DNA of 64,000 nucleotides from Gemmatimonadetes bacterium T265 (GTDB taxonomy: Bacteria > Gemmatimonadota > Gemmatimonadetes > Gemmatimonadales > Gemmatimonadaceae). Position 1 is the first letter of the stretch; each line of letters opens with the position of its first letter. The stretch lies in NCBI GenBank assembly GCA_019973575.1, contig BPUI01000005.1, positions 62,001 to 126,000 on the forward strand. Reading direction: 5' to 3'. The position numbers and the translations under genes are program-made. The notes under the pieces were generated by a model. That model did no database searches and was not told where the DNA came from. It saw only the letters and a program-made list of their open reading frames with translations. Of this stretch, positions 51,384 to 60,674 are shown one piece after another.

Positions 51384-51671
51384 ATGCGCCCTCCACTCCC
51401 CGCCGCCGATCGGCGGACGCGCCGCAAGGTGCTGCTGTTCTCACCCGCCGAGTGGCTGCTCGTCGAGCAGCGCGCGCGCGAGTGTCAGCGGACGCCGAAC
51501 GCGTTCATCCGCGAGTGCGCCGTGGGCGCCGTCCCGAGGACTGCCGCGGGCGCGTCGCACGCGCCGCTCGTGCGGCAGCTCGCACGCTTGGGGATGCTAC
51601 TGCGGAGGTCGTCCGCGTCCGAACACGCCGCGCTCCTCGACGAGGTGCGGACGGTGCTCGCGCGGGTCTGA
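51384..51671 (+). CDS. MobC-like relaxosome accessory protein
   Basis: 95 residues from ATG 51384, which has AAGGAG eight bases before. RRTRRKVLLFSPAEWLLVEQRARECQRTPNAFIRECAVGAVPR looks like a ribbon-helix-helix/MobC segment ('FSPEEWxxVExRAxxxGxSxSxFIREAAL'). The C-terminus LARLGMLLRRSSASEHAALLDEVRTVLARV is helical. It probably binds oriT and helps the relaxase 15 bp downstream. An upstream in-frame start would overlap the oriT candidate. Confidence 0.75.
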   Translation: MRPPLPAADRRTRRKVLLFSPAEWLLVEQRARECQRTPNAFIRECAVGAVPRTAAGASHAPLVRQLARLGMLLRRSSASEHAALLDEVRTVLARV

Positions 51672-51686
51672 ACGGCCACGACGCGG

Positions 51687-53999
51687 GTGATTGCCGCCGT
51701 GTCCAACGGCCGCCGCTTCGCCGGCCTCGCGCGCTACCTCACGCTCACGCGCGGGGGCGAGCCGACGCGCGCGGCGTGGATCGTCGGGCGCAACCTGCCC
51801 GTCGACGACGCGCTGCTCGCCGCGAAGGTGATGCAGGCGACCGCGGCCGCGAACGCGCGCGTGCGCGACCCCGTGTACCACGTCGCGCTCGCGTTCGACC
51901 CAGCCGACCCGGTGACGCGCGGCGGGACGGAGCGCGTCGCCGACCGCGTGCTCCGCGACGTCGGGCTCGCGGGCCACCAGGTGCTGCTCGTCGCACACGA
52001 GGACCGGGCGCACCCGCACGTGCACCTCATGGTCAACCGCGTGCACCCCGAGACCGGGCGCGCGTGGGACCGCGCGCACGACTACCGACGGCTCGAAGCG
52101 TCGCTCCGTGCGGTCGAGCAGGAACTCGGGCTACGCCTCGTCCCCGGGCGCCACGCGCCCGCCCTCGACGTCGCCGTGCAGGTGCCCGCGCGTGACGACG
52201 GCCGGCTCCACCGGCATGCCGATCAGGCACTCGCGCTGGCGAGCGCGGCGGGACGCAATGACGGCCTTGATGCGCGCACGCATGGCGAGCGGCGGCGCGA
52301 GATGCGAACCGCCGAGGTCGCCCTCATCGCGCAGGCCGCCGCACTGCGCCACGTGTTCGCCGCGAGCACGGCCTGGGACGACCTCACGCGCGCGTTGGAG
52401 GCGGCCGGCGTGCACCTGGAGCGCCGCGGCCAGGGACTCGTGGTCACCGACGGTCGCACGGCCGTGAAGGCGTCCCGCGTGGCCCGGGAGTGCGCCACGG
52501 CGCGGCTCGAGGCGCGGTTTGGCGAAGCGTACGACACGTGGGCGGCCCGTCGCGCGCCGTCCACCGAGCGCACGTCCATCGCGGGTCGGGGAGCGCGACG
52601 CCGGCCCGCAGCAACGGAGCATCCCATGGCAACGACGGTCACTCCCGTTCCCGACGAACTCGCCGAGCGCGCGGCGCGGCGCGGGCCCGTGCAGGCGGCT
52701 GAACTGGCGGACGCGGTGCGCGCCGCGGACTACGCCAGCCGCCAGCTCGTCGACCCCCACCGGGCGAACCCGGAACTCGCGCGTCCGATCGCCGAACAGT
52801 CGGTCGGCGCGCGACACGTCGTCGCGAGAATGGCGCAGTACGAATCGGTGCTCCAGGCCGGCATGGAGGCCGCGCGGGCGCGCGAGACGGTGGCGGTCGC
52901 GCGCGACGCGGTGAGCGACGGCGTGCACCTGACACGGGTCGCGCAGGGGGCGGAGCGGGAGGTGGTGAGCGCGGTCGAGAAGGCCTACCAGGACCCCGCC
53001 AAGGTCCGGCGCGAGGTCGACACCGCCGTGCAGCAGATCGGGTACGAGAAGACGGCCGAGCTGCTCCGGAAGACGCCCGAGGTGTTCGGCGCGCTGCGTG
53101 TGGCGGACGCGGAGATGCGGAAGGCGTGGGGCGTCGACGAGAAGCATGCCGACCGTCCCGCGCGGGCCGAGGCGTCGCACGCGGCGCTATTGCTGGACCG
53201 CGGCGAGCGGACACGCGCGGAGGCGCCGACGCCGGAGCAGATGACACGGCTCATGCAGGCCGCCGACCGGGCCGAGGTCGCCGCGGTGACGGCCGAGGCG
53301 ACGCTCGCGCGGTCACCGTCCGGGGACGCGCTCGCGCGGAGCATCGCGCGCGGCGTGGCGCGCCTCGACGACCGCGCGTTCGGCGAACTGAAGGCCGCGC
53401 TGCCGGTCGCGCGCGCGGAGCTGGCAGAGACGTTTCGGGAGGGCGCGGTGCAGGCGCTCGCGCGCGAGTCGGCCGGGCGCGTCCAGCACCTGCGCGAACA
53501 GGTCGGCGAGCGGCTGGGCGCGTCCGCGGGCGGCGGGGCGGCGCAGACCGGGGCGCAACTGGAGAGCGCCGCAGCGCTGCACGAGCGCGCGGCGCGGTCG
53601 CTCAACGACGGCCGCGAGCTGGCCCGCGTGCTCGGCCCGCGCGGGGCCGCCGAGCTGCCGGGGACGGCCGGACCCGAGCGCGGAGTCGCGCGTGAGGGCG
53701 CTCCGGCGGGGCGGGATGCCGCCACGGTCGGTGGGGATCGGGGCGGGGCGGGGCAGGGCGGGGTTGCCACGCCGCGCGAGCGGGTCGCGGCCGCAGACGT
53801 GGTTGCGCGCGCCGTGCACCAGGCCGTCCAGGCGCTCACGCCCGAGGAGCTGCAGGGGCTCGTCGCGGCGGTGCGCGCCGGCGTCGAGATCGTGAAGGCG
53901 ATTGGGCGGGCCGGCCCCGCCGCGCCCGCGATCGCGGCGCACCAGGCCGTGCGCGCGGGCGTCGCGCGCATGCTCACCGGGCCGGAGGTGGAGCGGTGA
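51687..53999 (+). CDS. MOBP-type relaxase (TraI/VirD2 family)
   Basis: 770 residues from GTG 51687. N-terminal relaxase domain: catalytic Tyr candidate Tyr17 in ARYLT, and the metal motif HEDRAHPHVHLMVNRVHPETGRAWD (His104, Asp106, His109, His111, His113) as in MOBP. The second half is long, Ala/Arg/Glu-rich and mostly helical, with no primase or helicase domain. It nicks oriT and leads the strand through the channel. The stop overlaps the next gene (GTGA). Confidence 0.92.
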   Translation: MIAAVSNGRRFAGLARYLTLTRGGEPTRAAWIVGRNLPVDDALLAAKVMQATAAANARVRDPVYHVALAFDPADPVTRGGTERVADRVLRDVGLAGHQVLLVAHEDRAHPHVHLMVNRVHPETGRAWDRAHDYRRLEASLRAVEQELGLRLVPGRHAPALDVAVQVPARDDGRLHRHADQALALASAAGRNDGLDARTHGERRREMRTAEVALIAQAAALRHVFAASTAWDDLTRALEAAGVHLERRGQGLVVTDGRTAVKASRVARECATARLEARFGEAYDTWAARRAPSTERTSIAGRGARRRPAATEHPMATTVTPVPDELAERAARRGPVQAAELADAVRAADYASRQLVDPHRANPELARPIAEQSVGARHVVARMAQYESVLQAGMEAARARETVAVARDAVSDGVHLTRVAQGAEREVVSAVEKAYQDPAKVRREVDTAVQQIGYEKTAELLRKTPEVFGALRVADAEMRKAWGVDEKHADRPARAEASHAALLLDRGERTRAEAPTPEQMTRLMQAADRAEVAAVTAEATLARSPSGDALARSIARGVARLDDRAFGELKAALPVARAELAETFREGAVQALARESAGRVQHLREQVGERLGASAGGGAAQTGAQLESAAALHERAARSLNDGRELARVLGPRGAAELPGTAGPERGVAREGAPAGRDAATVGGDRGGAGQGGVATPRERVAAADVVARAVHQAVQALTPEELQGLVAAVRAGVEIVKAIGRAGPAAPAIAAHQAVRAGVARMLTGPEVER

Positions 54000-54298
54000 T
54001 CACACTCGTCATCGCACTGCTCTGCGCGCGACTGATCGCGGCCGCATTCGGTGCGGTGCTCGGCATCGCGCTCGCCGCCGTCGGACTCGCGGTCGAGGTG
54101 GCGTGGGCGGCCGCACGGTGGGTGCTCTGGCCCGCGCTCGTGTTCGGCGCCCGCGTGGTGCGGGCGCTCACGGTCGGGCGCGGGTCCGTCCCCTACACTC
54201 CGGCTACAAGGCGGTGGGCGCCGCGTCCGGCGCGCGGCGGTCGAGCACTCGCCCGACAGGCGGCACTGCTCGCCGGCACTCGCGCCGCGCGCGCCTGA
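53996..54298 (+). CDS. Small membrane protein after the relaxase
   Basis: 100 residues from GTG 53996. Strongly hydrophobic N-terminus: LVIALLCARLIAAAFGAVLGIALAAVGLAVEVAWAAARWVLWPALVFGARVV, two or three helices, with a basic tail. No family recognised. Coupled to the relaxase by GTGA overlap, so perhaps a mobilization accessory. Confidence 0.55.
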   Translation: MITLVIALLCARLIAAAFGAVLGIALAAVGLAVEVAWAAARWVLWPALVFGARVVRALTVGRGSVPYTPATRRWAPRPARGGRALARQAALLAGTRAARA

Positions 54299-54386
54299 CC
54301 ACCCCCGAAGAGCTGGAGGCGGCGCGCCGGCGGGTGCGCCAAGTCACCGCTCAAACCGCAGAACCGGCCCGGCCGGCCCCGCCACG

Positions 54387-55214
54387 ATGTCCGCTGCACC
54401 GCACCCCGAACGCCCCATGACCGTGCTGGTCGTCGACGACGAACCGCTCGGCCGGCAGCGCCTGTTGAGCCTCCTCGAGCGAGAGGCGGACGTCACAATC
54501 ATTGGCGAGTGCGAGGGCGGCATGGATGCGTTGAACGCAATCACGCGCGACGGTCCGGAACTCGTCTTCCTTGACGTCCGCATGCCCGACCTGAGTGGCG
54601 TGGGAGTGATCGAGGCCCTGGACGAGGCGAGCCGCCCGGAGGTGGTCTTCGTCACCGCGTTCGACGAGTACATGGAGCGGGCGTTTCACCTGCACGCGGT
54701 CGACTACCTGCGGAAGCCGTTTACGGACGACGACTTCGCCTCGGCGTTGGCGCGCGCCCGCCGGCTCGTGGCCGGGCGCCGAGCCGTCGCGGAAGGCGCG
54801 ACGGACGCCCGCGTCGTGGAGCGGCGCCAGGCGGTCGCAGCCGCCGTGGAACAGGCCGTCCCATGCACCGGGCGACACCTGCCGGTCCGTGCGCGGGCGG
54901 ACGGGCGCTGGAAGCTGCTCGACCCCGACACCGTGGTCGCCGTTGAAGCGGATGCTGGCGTGGCCGTGCGCCTGTACGTCGGCACCGAGGCGCACACCTG
55001 GGATGCGACGATGACGCGGGCGGAGCAGGCCACGGCGCGGTTCGGGTTCGTCCGCGTGCACCGGCGCTGGGTCATCAACCCCGACCACGTCGTCGAGATC
55101 GTGCCGCGGCACCGCGGCGAGTACACGCTCGTGCTGACCAACGCGACTGAAGTACCCACCGGCCGGAGCTACCGGGAGAACGTCGAGCGGGCGCTCGGGC
55201 TCGCGGACTGTTAG
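54387..55214 (+). CDS. LytTR-family response regulator
   Basis: About 275 residues. Receiver domain TVLVVDDEPLGRQRLLSLLEREADVTIIGECEGGMDALNAI with phosphoacceptor Asp in LVFLDVRMPDLSGV and Lys in DYLRKPFTDDDF; C-terminal LytTR DNA-binding domain: LLDPDTVVAVEADAGVAVRLYVG, FGFVRVHRRWVINPDHVVEIVPRHRGEYTLVLTNATEVPTGRSYRENVE. ATG 54387 (MSAAPHPERP) or 54417. No histidine kinase is adjacent; the one at 23198 is far away and of a different kind. It may react to a cell-density or surface cue. Confidence 0.9.
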   Translation: MSAAPHPERPMTVLVVDDEPLGRQRLLSLLEREADVTIIGECEGGMDALNAITRDGPELVFLDVRMPDLSGVGVIEALDEASRPEVVFVTAFDEYMERAFHLHAVDYLRKPFTDDDFASALARARRLVAGRRAVAEGATDARVVERRQAVAAAVEQAVPCTGRHLPVRARADGRWKLLDPDTVVAVEADAGVAVRLYVGTEAHTWDATMTRAEQATARFGFVRVHRRWVINPDHVVEIVPRHRGEYTLVLTNATEVPTGRSYRENVERALGLADC

Positions 55215-55567
55215 TCCAGTCCCCACAATCTGCGCCCGCGCGTGACGCCGGCCACGGGTCCGCCGGGCACGTCGGCGGTATTCGCGGGCGGTTTCGGCCG
55301 GCTCGGAGGCGCGCGCGTCCCGTTCGCGATGCGCATTGACCAGTTCGCCCGGGCCGGTGGCGGCGTACTCCCCCTGCTACGCGCACCGCGTGTAGCGTGG
55401 CTCATGGGCAACGCACCCAGCCGTACGGCGCAGTGCCGAGACGGCGGGGCGTCCAGCAGAGCAGGGGGCAGCACATGCGGGGCGGATGGGAAGCACGCGC
55501 CGGGCTGGGTCGGGGGGGAGATGTCGAGGCGGTAAGTGGTCGCGGGTCTGACGCCGACGGTGAGGCA
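55215..55567. other. Gene-free region before hxlR-2
   Basis: No supportable gene. The reading frame of the HxlR gene is open upstream, but the extra residues (Arg/Gly-rich) are not typical. No clear promoter seen and none of the AAGTG palindromes. Confidence 0.5.
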
Positions 55568-56041
55568 ATGACACCGGAGTCGGCGCGAATGGCGGCTGCC
55601 TCGCCGGCGCTCGAGCGCGCTGCGGCCATACTGTTCGCGCGATGGAAGCCGACCCTTGTTCTGTTGCTCGCGGCCGGCGCGCGGCGAAGGGGCGACCTCG
55701 ACCGGTGCTTACCAAGTGAGGTGAGCACGAAAGTGTTGACCGAGCAGCTGCGCGGGCTGGAGGCGGATGGCATCGTGGAGCGCGTCGACTACCGCGCGAT
55801 CCGGCACGCCGGACAGCGGCACGTGACGTACGCGCTGACGCCGGCGGGGCAGGAGCTATCGCGCGTGGTGCAGTCGCTCGCTCAGTGGGGCGTCGAGCAA
55901 ACATTGTACGACCGTGGGACACGGGCGCGGGCGGTGCAGGAGCAGGAGCAGGAGGGTAACGCGCCCGTGCCGCGTAACCGCGTTGCCGATGCGGATGACC
56001 CCCGCCTACCTACCCTGATTCCGTTCAGACCTGGCGCCTAA
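55568..56041 (+). CDS. HxlR-family transcriptional regulator (2)
   Basis: 157 residues from ATG 55568: ALERAAAILFARWKPTLVLLLAAGARRRGDLDRCLPSEVSTKVLTEQLRGLEADGIVERVDYRAIRHAGQRHVTYALTPAGQELSRVVQSLAQWGVEQ. It is clearly paralogous to the regulator at 46289 (same VSxKVLTEQLRxLEADGIVxRVD and SLAQW motifs). Its C-terminus is a variable tail rich in Glu and Arg. No known ligand. The two may bind the same or overlapping operators. Confidence 0.83.
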   Translation: MTPESARMAAASPALERAAAILFARWKPTLVLLLAAGARRRGDLDRCLPSEVSTKVLTEQLRGLEADGIVERVDYRAIRHAGQRHVTYALTPAGQELSRVVQSLAQWGVEQTLYDRGTRARAVQEQEQEGNAPVPRNRVADADDPRLPTLIPFRPGA

Positions 56042-56118
56042 CAGTCAATCGCGCACCGGTCCCGGGCTGCTGACGCGTCGATCCGACATCGCGACAGCGC
56101 CGGTCGGAAGCGACCGAC

Positions 56119-56240
56119 TTACAGGCCGAGCTTCGCGGCCGCGCTCGCGCGGATCGCCCGGGCGTTGCGGACGTAGCGCCTCACGGTCTTCACGTCCGCG
56201 TGGTGGGTCTGGTCCATGATCTCGTCGAGGCGCGCGACGT
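56119..56240 (-). pseudogene. 3' remnant of a tyrosine recombinase
   Basis: The frame ending at 56119 encodes HVARLDEIMDQTHHADVKTVRRYVRNARAIRASAAAKLGL, which is the last ~40 residues of a phage-type or Xer-like integrase, including the 'QTGHxxxxTVRRYxR' catalytic His-Tyr neighbourhood. Upstream on the minus strand, the catalytic domain is absent. It is on the opposite strand from the intact recombinase at 56620. Confidence 0.6.
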
Positions 56241-56619
56241 GCGCGCCGCGACGGGACCTCGCGGTCGGGACGGCCCCCGGGCGCCCGCGATGCGGCGAGG
56301 GTGCCCCGTCCGTCGCCCGCCGAACACGGCCCCGCCGCACGGGGGCGGGCAACACGGCACAGGCGCTGGGGCGTGGCGCGCCGGCTCGACGGCACGCAGG
56401 GAATCGTTCACTCCGAAAGGGATCCTTCTGTCGCGGCGGGGTGCGCCCCGCGCCCGGGGCGGCGCCGCGCGGCGCAGGGCGCGGGCCGCCATCCTGCGGT
56501 CAGCAGGCCGGCGCCGTACCTTTCCAACCGCACGCGGTCCGGCCCGTCGCCCTGCGAGCTCGGGTGCCCGGCCGCGCTGCCCCTCGCTGCCGTCTGACGC
56601 GCCTCCGGTCGAATCCCGC
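56241..56619. other. Gene-free stretch between integrase remnant and recombinase
   Basis: No convincing gene. The recombinase frame is open through much of it, but the residues are a low-complexity mix of Arg, Ala, Gly and Pro. I see no clear attachment-site core. Confidence 0.45.
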
Positions 56620-57681
56620 GTGCCCCTCGCCCCAGCCGCGCCCGGCGCCGGCCCGCTCGCGGCGGTCGCGGACGCGCTCTACCTGCCCCCGGCGGTGGCC
56701 GCACGCCTCGCCGCCACGGCCCAGCGCGTGGCCGGTGCGCGCGCGGCCAACACGCTCCGCGCGCTCCGGGCCGACCTGGCCCTCTGGACGCGCTGGTGCC
56801 GGGCCGGGCGCCGGCTGCCGCTCCCCGCGCGGTCGGCGGACGTCGCGGCGTTCGTCGACGCGCACGCGACCGGCCGCGCGCCGGCCACGCTCCGACGCTA
56901 CCTCGCGTCGGTGGCCGCGCTGCACCGCGCGGCGGGCATCCCGGACCCGACGAAGGCCGAAGAGGTCCGCCTCGCGCTCACGGCCGCGAGCCGCGCGTGG
57001 GCGGCGACACGGGTCGCGGCGGGGCAGGGGACGCGGCCGCGGCAGGCCGCGGGGCTCACCGAGCGCGCGGTCGTCCACATCCTGGCGAGCTACGGCGCGG
57101 ACGGGCCGACGCGCCTGATCGACCGCCGGGACGTCGCCCTGCTCCTGGTCGCGCGCGACCTGCTGGCGCGCCGGAGCGAGCTCGTCGCGCTCCGCGTCGA
57201 CGACGTGCACGCCGCGGCGGACGGGGGGGCGACCGTCACGATCCGCCGCAGCAAGACGGACCAGCTCGGCGAAGGGGCGACGGCGTATGTCGGCCCCGAG
57301 GCGCACGCGGCGCTCACGGCGTGGCTGCACGCGGCCGAGCTCACGTCGGGGCCCGTGTTCCGGGCGGTGAGCGCGCACGGGCGGGTCGGGCCGACGGCGC
57401 TGCACGCGCAGAAGGTGCCGGCGGTCCTGAAGAAGCTGGCCGGGCGCGCCGCGCCGCAGCTCCGGCACCTGGGCCTGGAGCCCGCGCAGGTGAGCGGACA
57501 CTCGGGCCGGGTGGGGATGGCGCAGGACCTGGTGGGCGCCGGGCTGGAGCTGCCCGCGATCATGCAGGCGGGCCGCTGGAAGACGAGCGCGATGGTGGCG
57601 CGCTACGCCGAGCGGCTCCTCGCGGAACGCGGCGCGGTCGCGCAGTACCACGCCCGCAAGCGGCGGGACCGCCGCGCCTAA
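56620..57681 (+). CDS. Tyrosine recombinase (integrase)
   Basis: About 353 residues. N-terminal SAM-like domain (AANTLRALRADLALWTRWCRAGRRLPLPARSADVAAFVDAHATGRAPATLRRYLASVAALHRAAG) and catalytic domain with Arg near 184 in DLLARRSELVALRVDD, Lys in RRSKTDQLGE, His294 and Arg297 in VSGHSGRVGM, Trp/His near GRWKT and nucleophile Tyr329 in VARYAERL. All catalytic residues are present. Start is taken as GTG 56620. It may integrate the replicon or resolve dimers. Its stop lies in GCCTAACG. Confidence 0.88.
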   Translation: MPLAPAAPGAGPLAAVADALYLPPAVAARLAATAQRVAGARAANTLRALRADLALWTRWCRAGRRLPLPARSADVAAFVDAHATGRAPATLRRYLASVAALHRAAGIPDPTKAEEVRLALTAASRAWAATRVAAGQGTRPRQAAGLTERAVVHILASYGADGPTRLIDRRDVALLLVARDLLARRSELVALRVDDVHAAADGGATVTIRRSKTDQLGEGATAYVGPEAHAALTAWLHAAELTSGPVFRAVSAHGRVGPTALHAQKVPAVLKKLAGRAAPQLRHLGLEPAQVSGHSGRVGMAQDLVGAGLELPAIMQAGRWKTSAMVARYAERLLAERGAVAQYHARKRRDRRA

Positions 57682-57699
57682 CGCTCGTCTCACGCGGAC

Positions 57700-58602
57700 C
57701 TACCGCGCGTGGACCGGGCCCGGGGCGCGCGGCTCGGGGGGCGGCGCATCGGCGGCCGACCCGCCGAGTGCGGGCACGCCGGCCAGGGCGGCTCCGACGG
57801 CGGCGAACGTGGCCAGGGCCTGCTGCTCCGCCGGGGGCGGCCCGCCGTCTCCGCCGGCTTCCGGGGCGAGTTGCGCCAGCCGGCGGGTGAGGCTCCGCTG
57901 CAGCCCGCGCAGGCTCTGCCCGGCGTCGGTGTCCCGGGCGAGGGCCGCGGCCCGACGGGCGCGGACCGCCTGGGTGGCGCGCGCGGCGACGACGCGGTGG
58001 AGGTGGGTGAGGTAGGCGAGGTGGGCGGCGGCGTAGCCCGCGGGGTCGCGGGCGAACCAGGCCGCGTCCCAGCCCCACGCGACCCCCGCCGCCGCGGTCG
58101 CCGGGTCGGTCGACGACGCCACGGCGACCGGCGCCGTGCGCCGGCGCCGCCGGTCGACGGTGTGGGTGCTGAACCCGCCGACGGCGGCGCGGAGTTGCCG
58201 GCGCAGGCTGCCCGGGTCGACGTCGATGCGCACGAGCCGCTGGACGAGGCGCCAGGTGACGCGCGGGTGGCGGAGGGCCGCGCGCTCGTCGGCCGGGACG
58301 TCGGCCAGGGCGCGCCCGAGGCGAAGGAGGATCGAGACGTGGCCCGCCGACTTGCGGCGGCGGCGGGCGATCTGGGCGACCGTGAGCCCCCGGTCGGCGA
58401 GGCGCACGTATTCGGCTGCGCGGTCCAGCACGTGGGCGCGGCGGCCGTCGAGCCGCGGGCCGGCGAGGGACGTGGGGGCGTCTGCGTCGTCGGGCACCGC
58501 CGCGTGGGCGGCCGTGGCTGCGCGCGCGGCCCGCACCGGCGTCGACCGGGTACGAGGCGACCCAGCAGGGGCCGGAGCCGACGACGGGCGACGCGCGGAC
58601 AT
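57700..58602 (-). CDS. KorB/ParB-like HTH DNA-binding protein
   Basis: About 300 residues from ATG 58602. HVLDRAAEYVRLADRGLTVAQIARRRRKSAGHVSILLRLGRALADVPADERAALRHPRVTWRLVQRLVRID has the ParB/KorB HTH pattern ('GxSQxEIAxxxGxSxxxVSxLLRL'). No N-terminal ParB nuclease/CTPase motif (GERR) is seen. The C-terminal part has an amphipathic helix region (YAAAHLAYLTHLHRVVAARATQAVRARRAAALARD). It could be a regulator of plasmid genes. It is convergent with the recombinase, 18 bp away. Confidence 0.65.
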   Translation of the reverse strand: MSARRPSSAPAPAGSPRTRSTPVRAARAATAAHAAVPDDADAPTSLAGPRLDGRRAHVLDRAAEYVRLADRGLTVAQIARRRRKSAGHVSILLRLGRALADVPADERAALRHPRVTWRLVQRLVRIDVDPGSLRRQLRAAVGGFSTHTVDRRRRRTAPVAVASSTDPATAAAGVAWGWDAAWFARDPAGYAAAHLAYLTHLHRVVAARATQAVRARRAAALARDTDAGQSLRGLQRSLTRRLAQLAPEAGGDGGPPPAEQQALATFAAVGAALAGVPALGGSAADAPPPEPRAPGPVHAR

Positions 58603-58634
58603 GCGCGGGAAGCTAGGTGACGTCCGGGGATTGT

Positions 58635-58649
58635 GTTTACCCAGTAAAC
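58635..58649 (-). promoter_or_regulatory. Palindrome upstream of the KorB-like gene
   Basis: GTTTAC-CCA-GTAAAC, a perfect 6-bp inverted repeat 33-47 bp upstream of the ATG of the HTH gene on the minus strand. In GC-rich DNA such an AT-rich palindrome stands out; an autoregulatory operator is the simplest reading. Confidence 0.5.
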
Positions 58650-58820
58650 GCACCGCGCATCCGAGCGTACGGTTGATAACTGGTCTTATCGGCCGTTCAG
58701 CGTGCCGGGACGAGGTAATCTCAACATCGGTATTACGCGCTGCCATGCTTCCGACGGTCAGCTGACCGAGTTCCACAACGCGTGTCGAAGGTCGCACGCC
58801 CTAACAGGGCCGATGATTGA

Positions 58821-58839
58821 GCCTGAGGATTCCTCAGGC
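58821..58839. other. Perfect hairpin A in the gap before the IS3 element
   Basis: GCCTGAGG-ATT-CCTCAGGC, perfect 8-bp arms, 3-nt loop. It lies in the 387-bp gene-free stretch between the KorB-like gene and the IS. No T-run follows it. Function unknown. Confidence 0.5.
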
Positions 58840-58867
58840 GTAGATCGCGAGGGTAGCGGCGTGCGGT

Positions 58868-58898
58868 GGCCACGCGCGGTCCGAGGCCGCGCGTGGCC
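58868..58898. other. Perfect hairpin B in the gap before the IS3 element
   Basis: GGCCACGCGCGG and CCGCGCGTGGCC, perfect 12-bp arms around a TCCGAGG loop. 29 bp after hairpin A. The rest of the 58603-58989 stretch holds no gene I can support. Confidence 0.55.
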
Positions 58899-59019
58899 GG
58901 GTGAAGCGGTATGCTGCCGCGGATGTCACCGACACGCCCGGCCGGGCGCCTGAGCATTGACGAGGCCTGCGCAGAGCCGTATTAGACATTGAATCGCACC
59001 AGGTTTCGAGGAGGCTCGG

Positions 59020-60278
<1,259 letters not shown>

Positions 60279-60328
60279 GCTCCCAATCTCTCAAGGCTGG
60301 GAGCCTCCTCCAAACCCGGCGCGATTCA

Positions 60329-60674
60329 GTATGGCAGGTCGAACGGTGTGCGGACGTGTAACGAGGGTCATCCCACGATCGCCCCCCGTTCGAGTGCGAC
60401 CGTCCCTCTCCCGCCCACCCCGACCCTCCGTTCCGGCTCGATTACTCCCCGCGGCCGCTCGTGTCAGCCGGTGCGGGTGGCGGCGATGCCGATCGGGCCT
60501 GTTGCCCAAGGCCGATCACCACGGTCGGGCCTGAGCGGACCCCCTTTCCGTCGCGCCGGTCCGTGCGGGCGGCCCACCGCTCGGAGCGACTGGCGTTCCA
60601 CGCGGCAATCGCTTCACCCAACCGCGGTCACGCCAGTTCCCGAGCGTGTTTGCGTTCCGCCGGCGCCGACCACT
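60329..60674. other. Gene-free region between the IS and the serine hydrolase
   Basis: No supportable gene. The sequence is GC-rich without visible repeats or clear promoter. It is presumably what is left of the DNA flanking the IS. Confidence 0.45.

Noticed and set aside
53126-53695. Frames on both strands inside the relaxase gene
   Set aside because: Their composition (Arg/Ala/Gly) is that of shadow frames in GC-rich DNA and no family is recognisable.
55397-55567. Upstream start for the second HxlR gene
   Set aside because: The extra residues are low-complexity and do not occur in HxlR proteins; ATG 55568 gives the same length as the paralogue.
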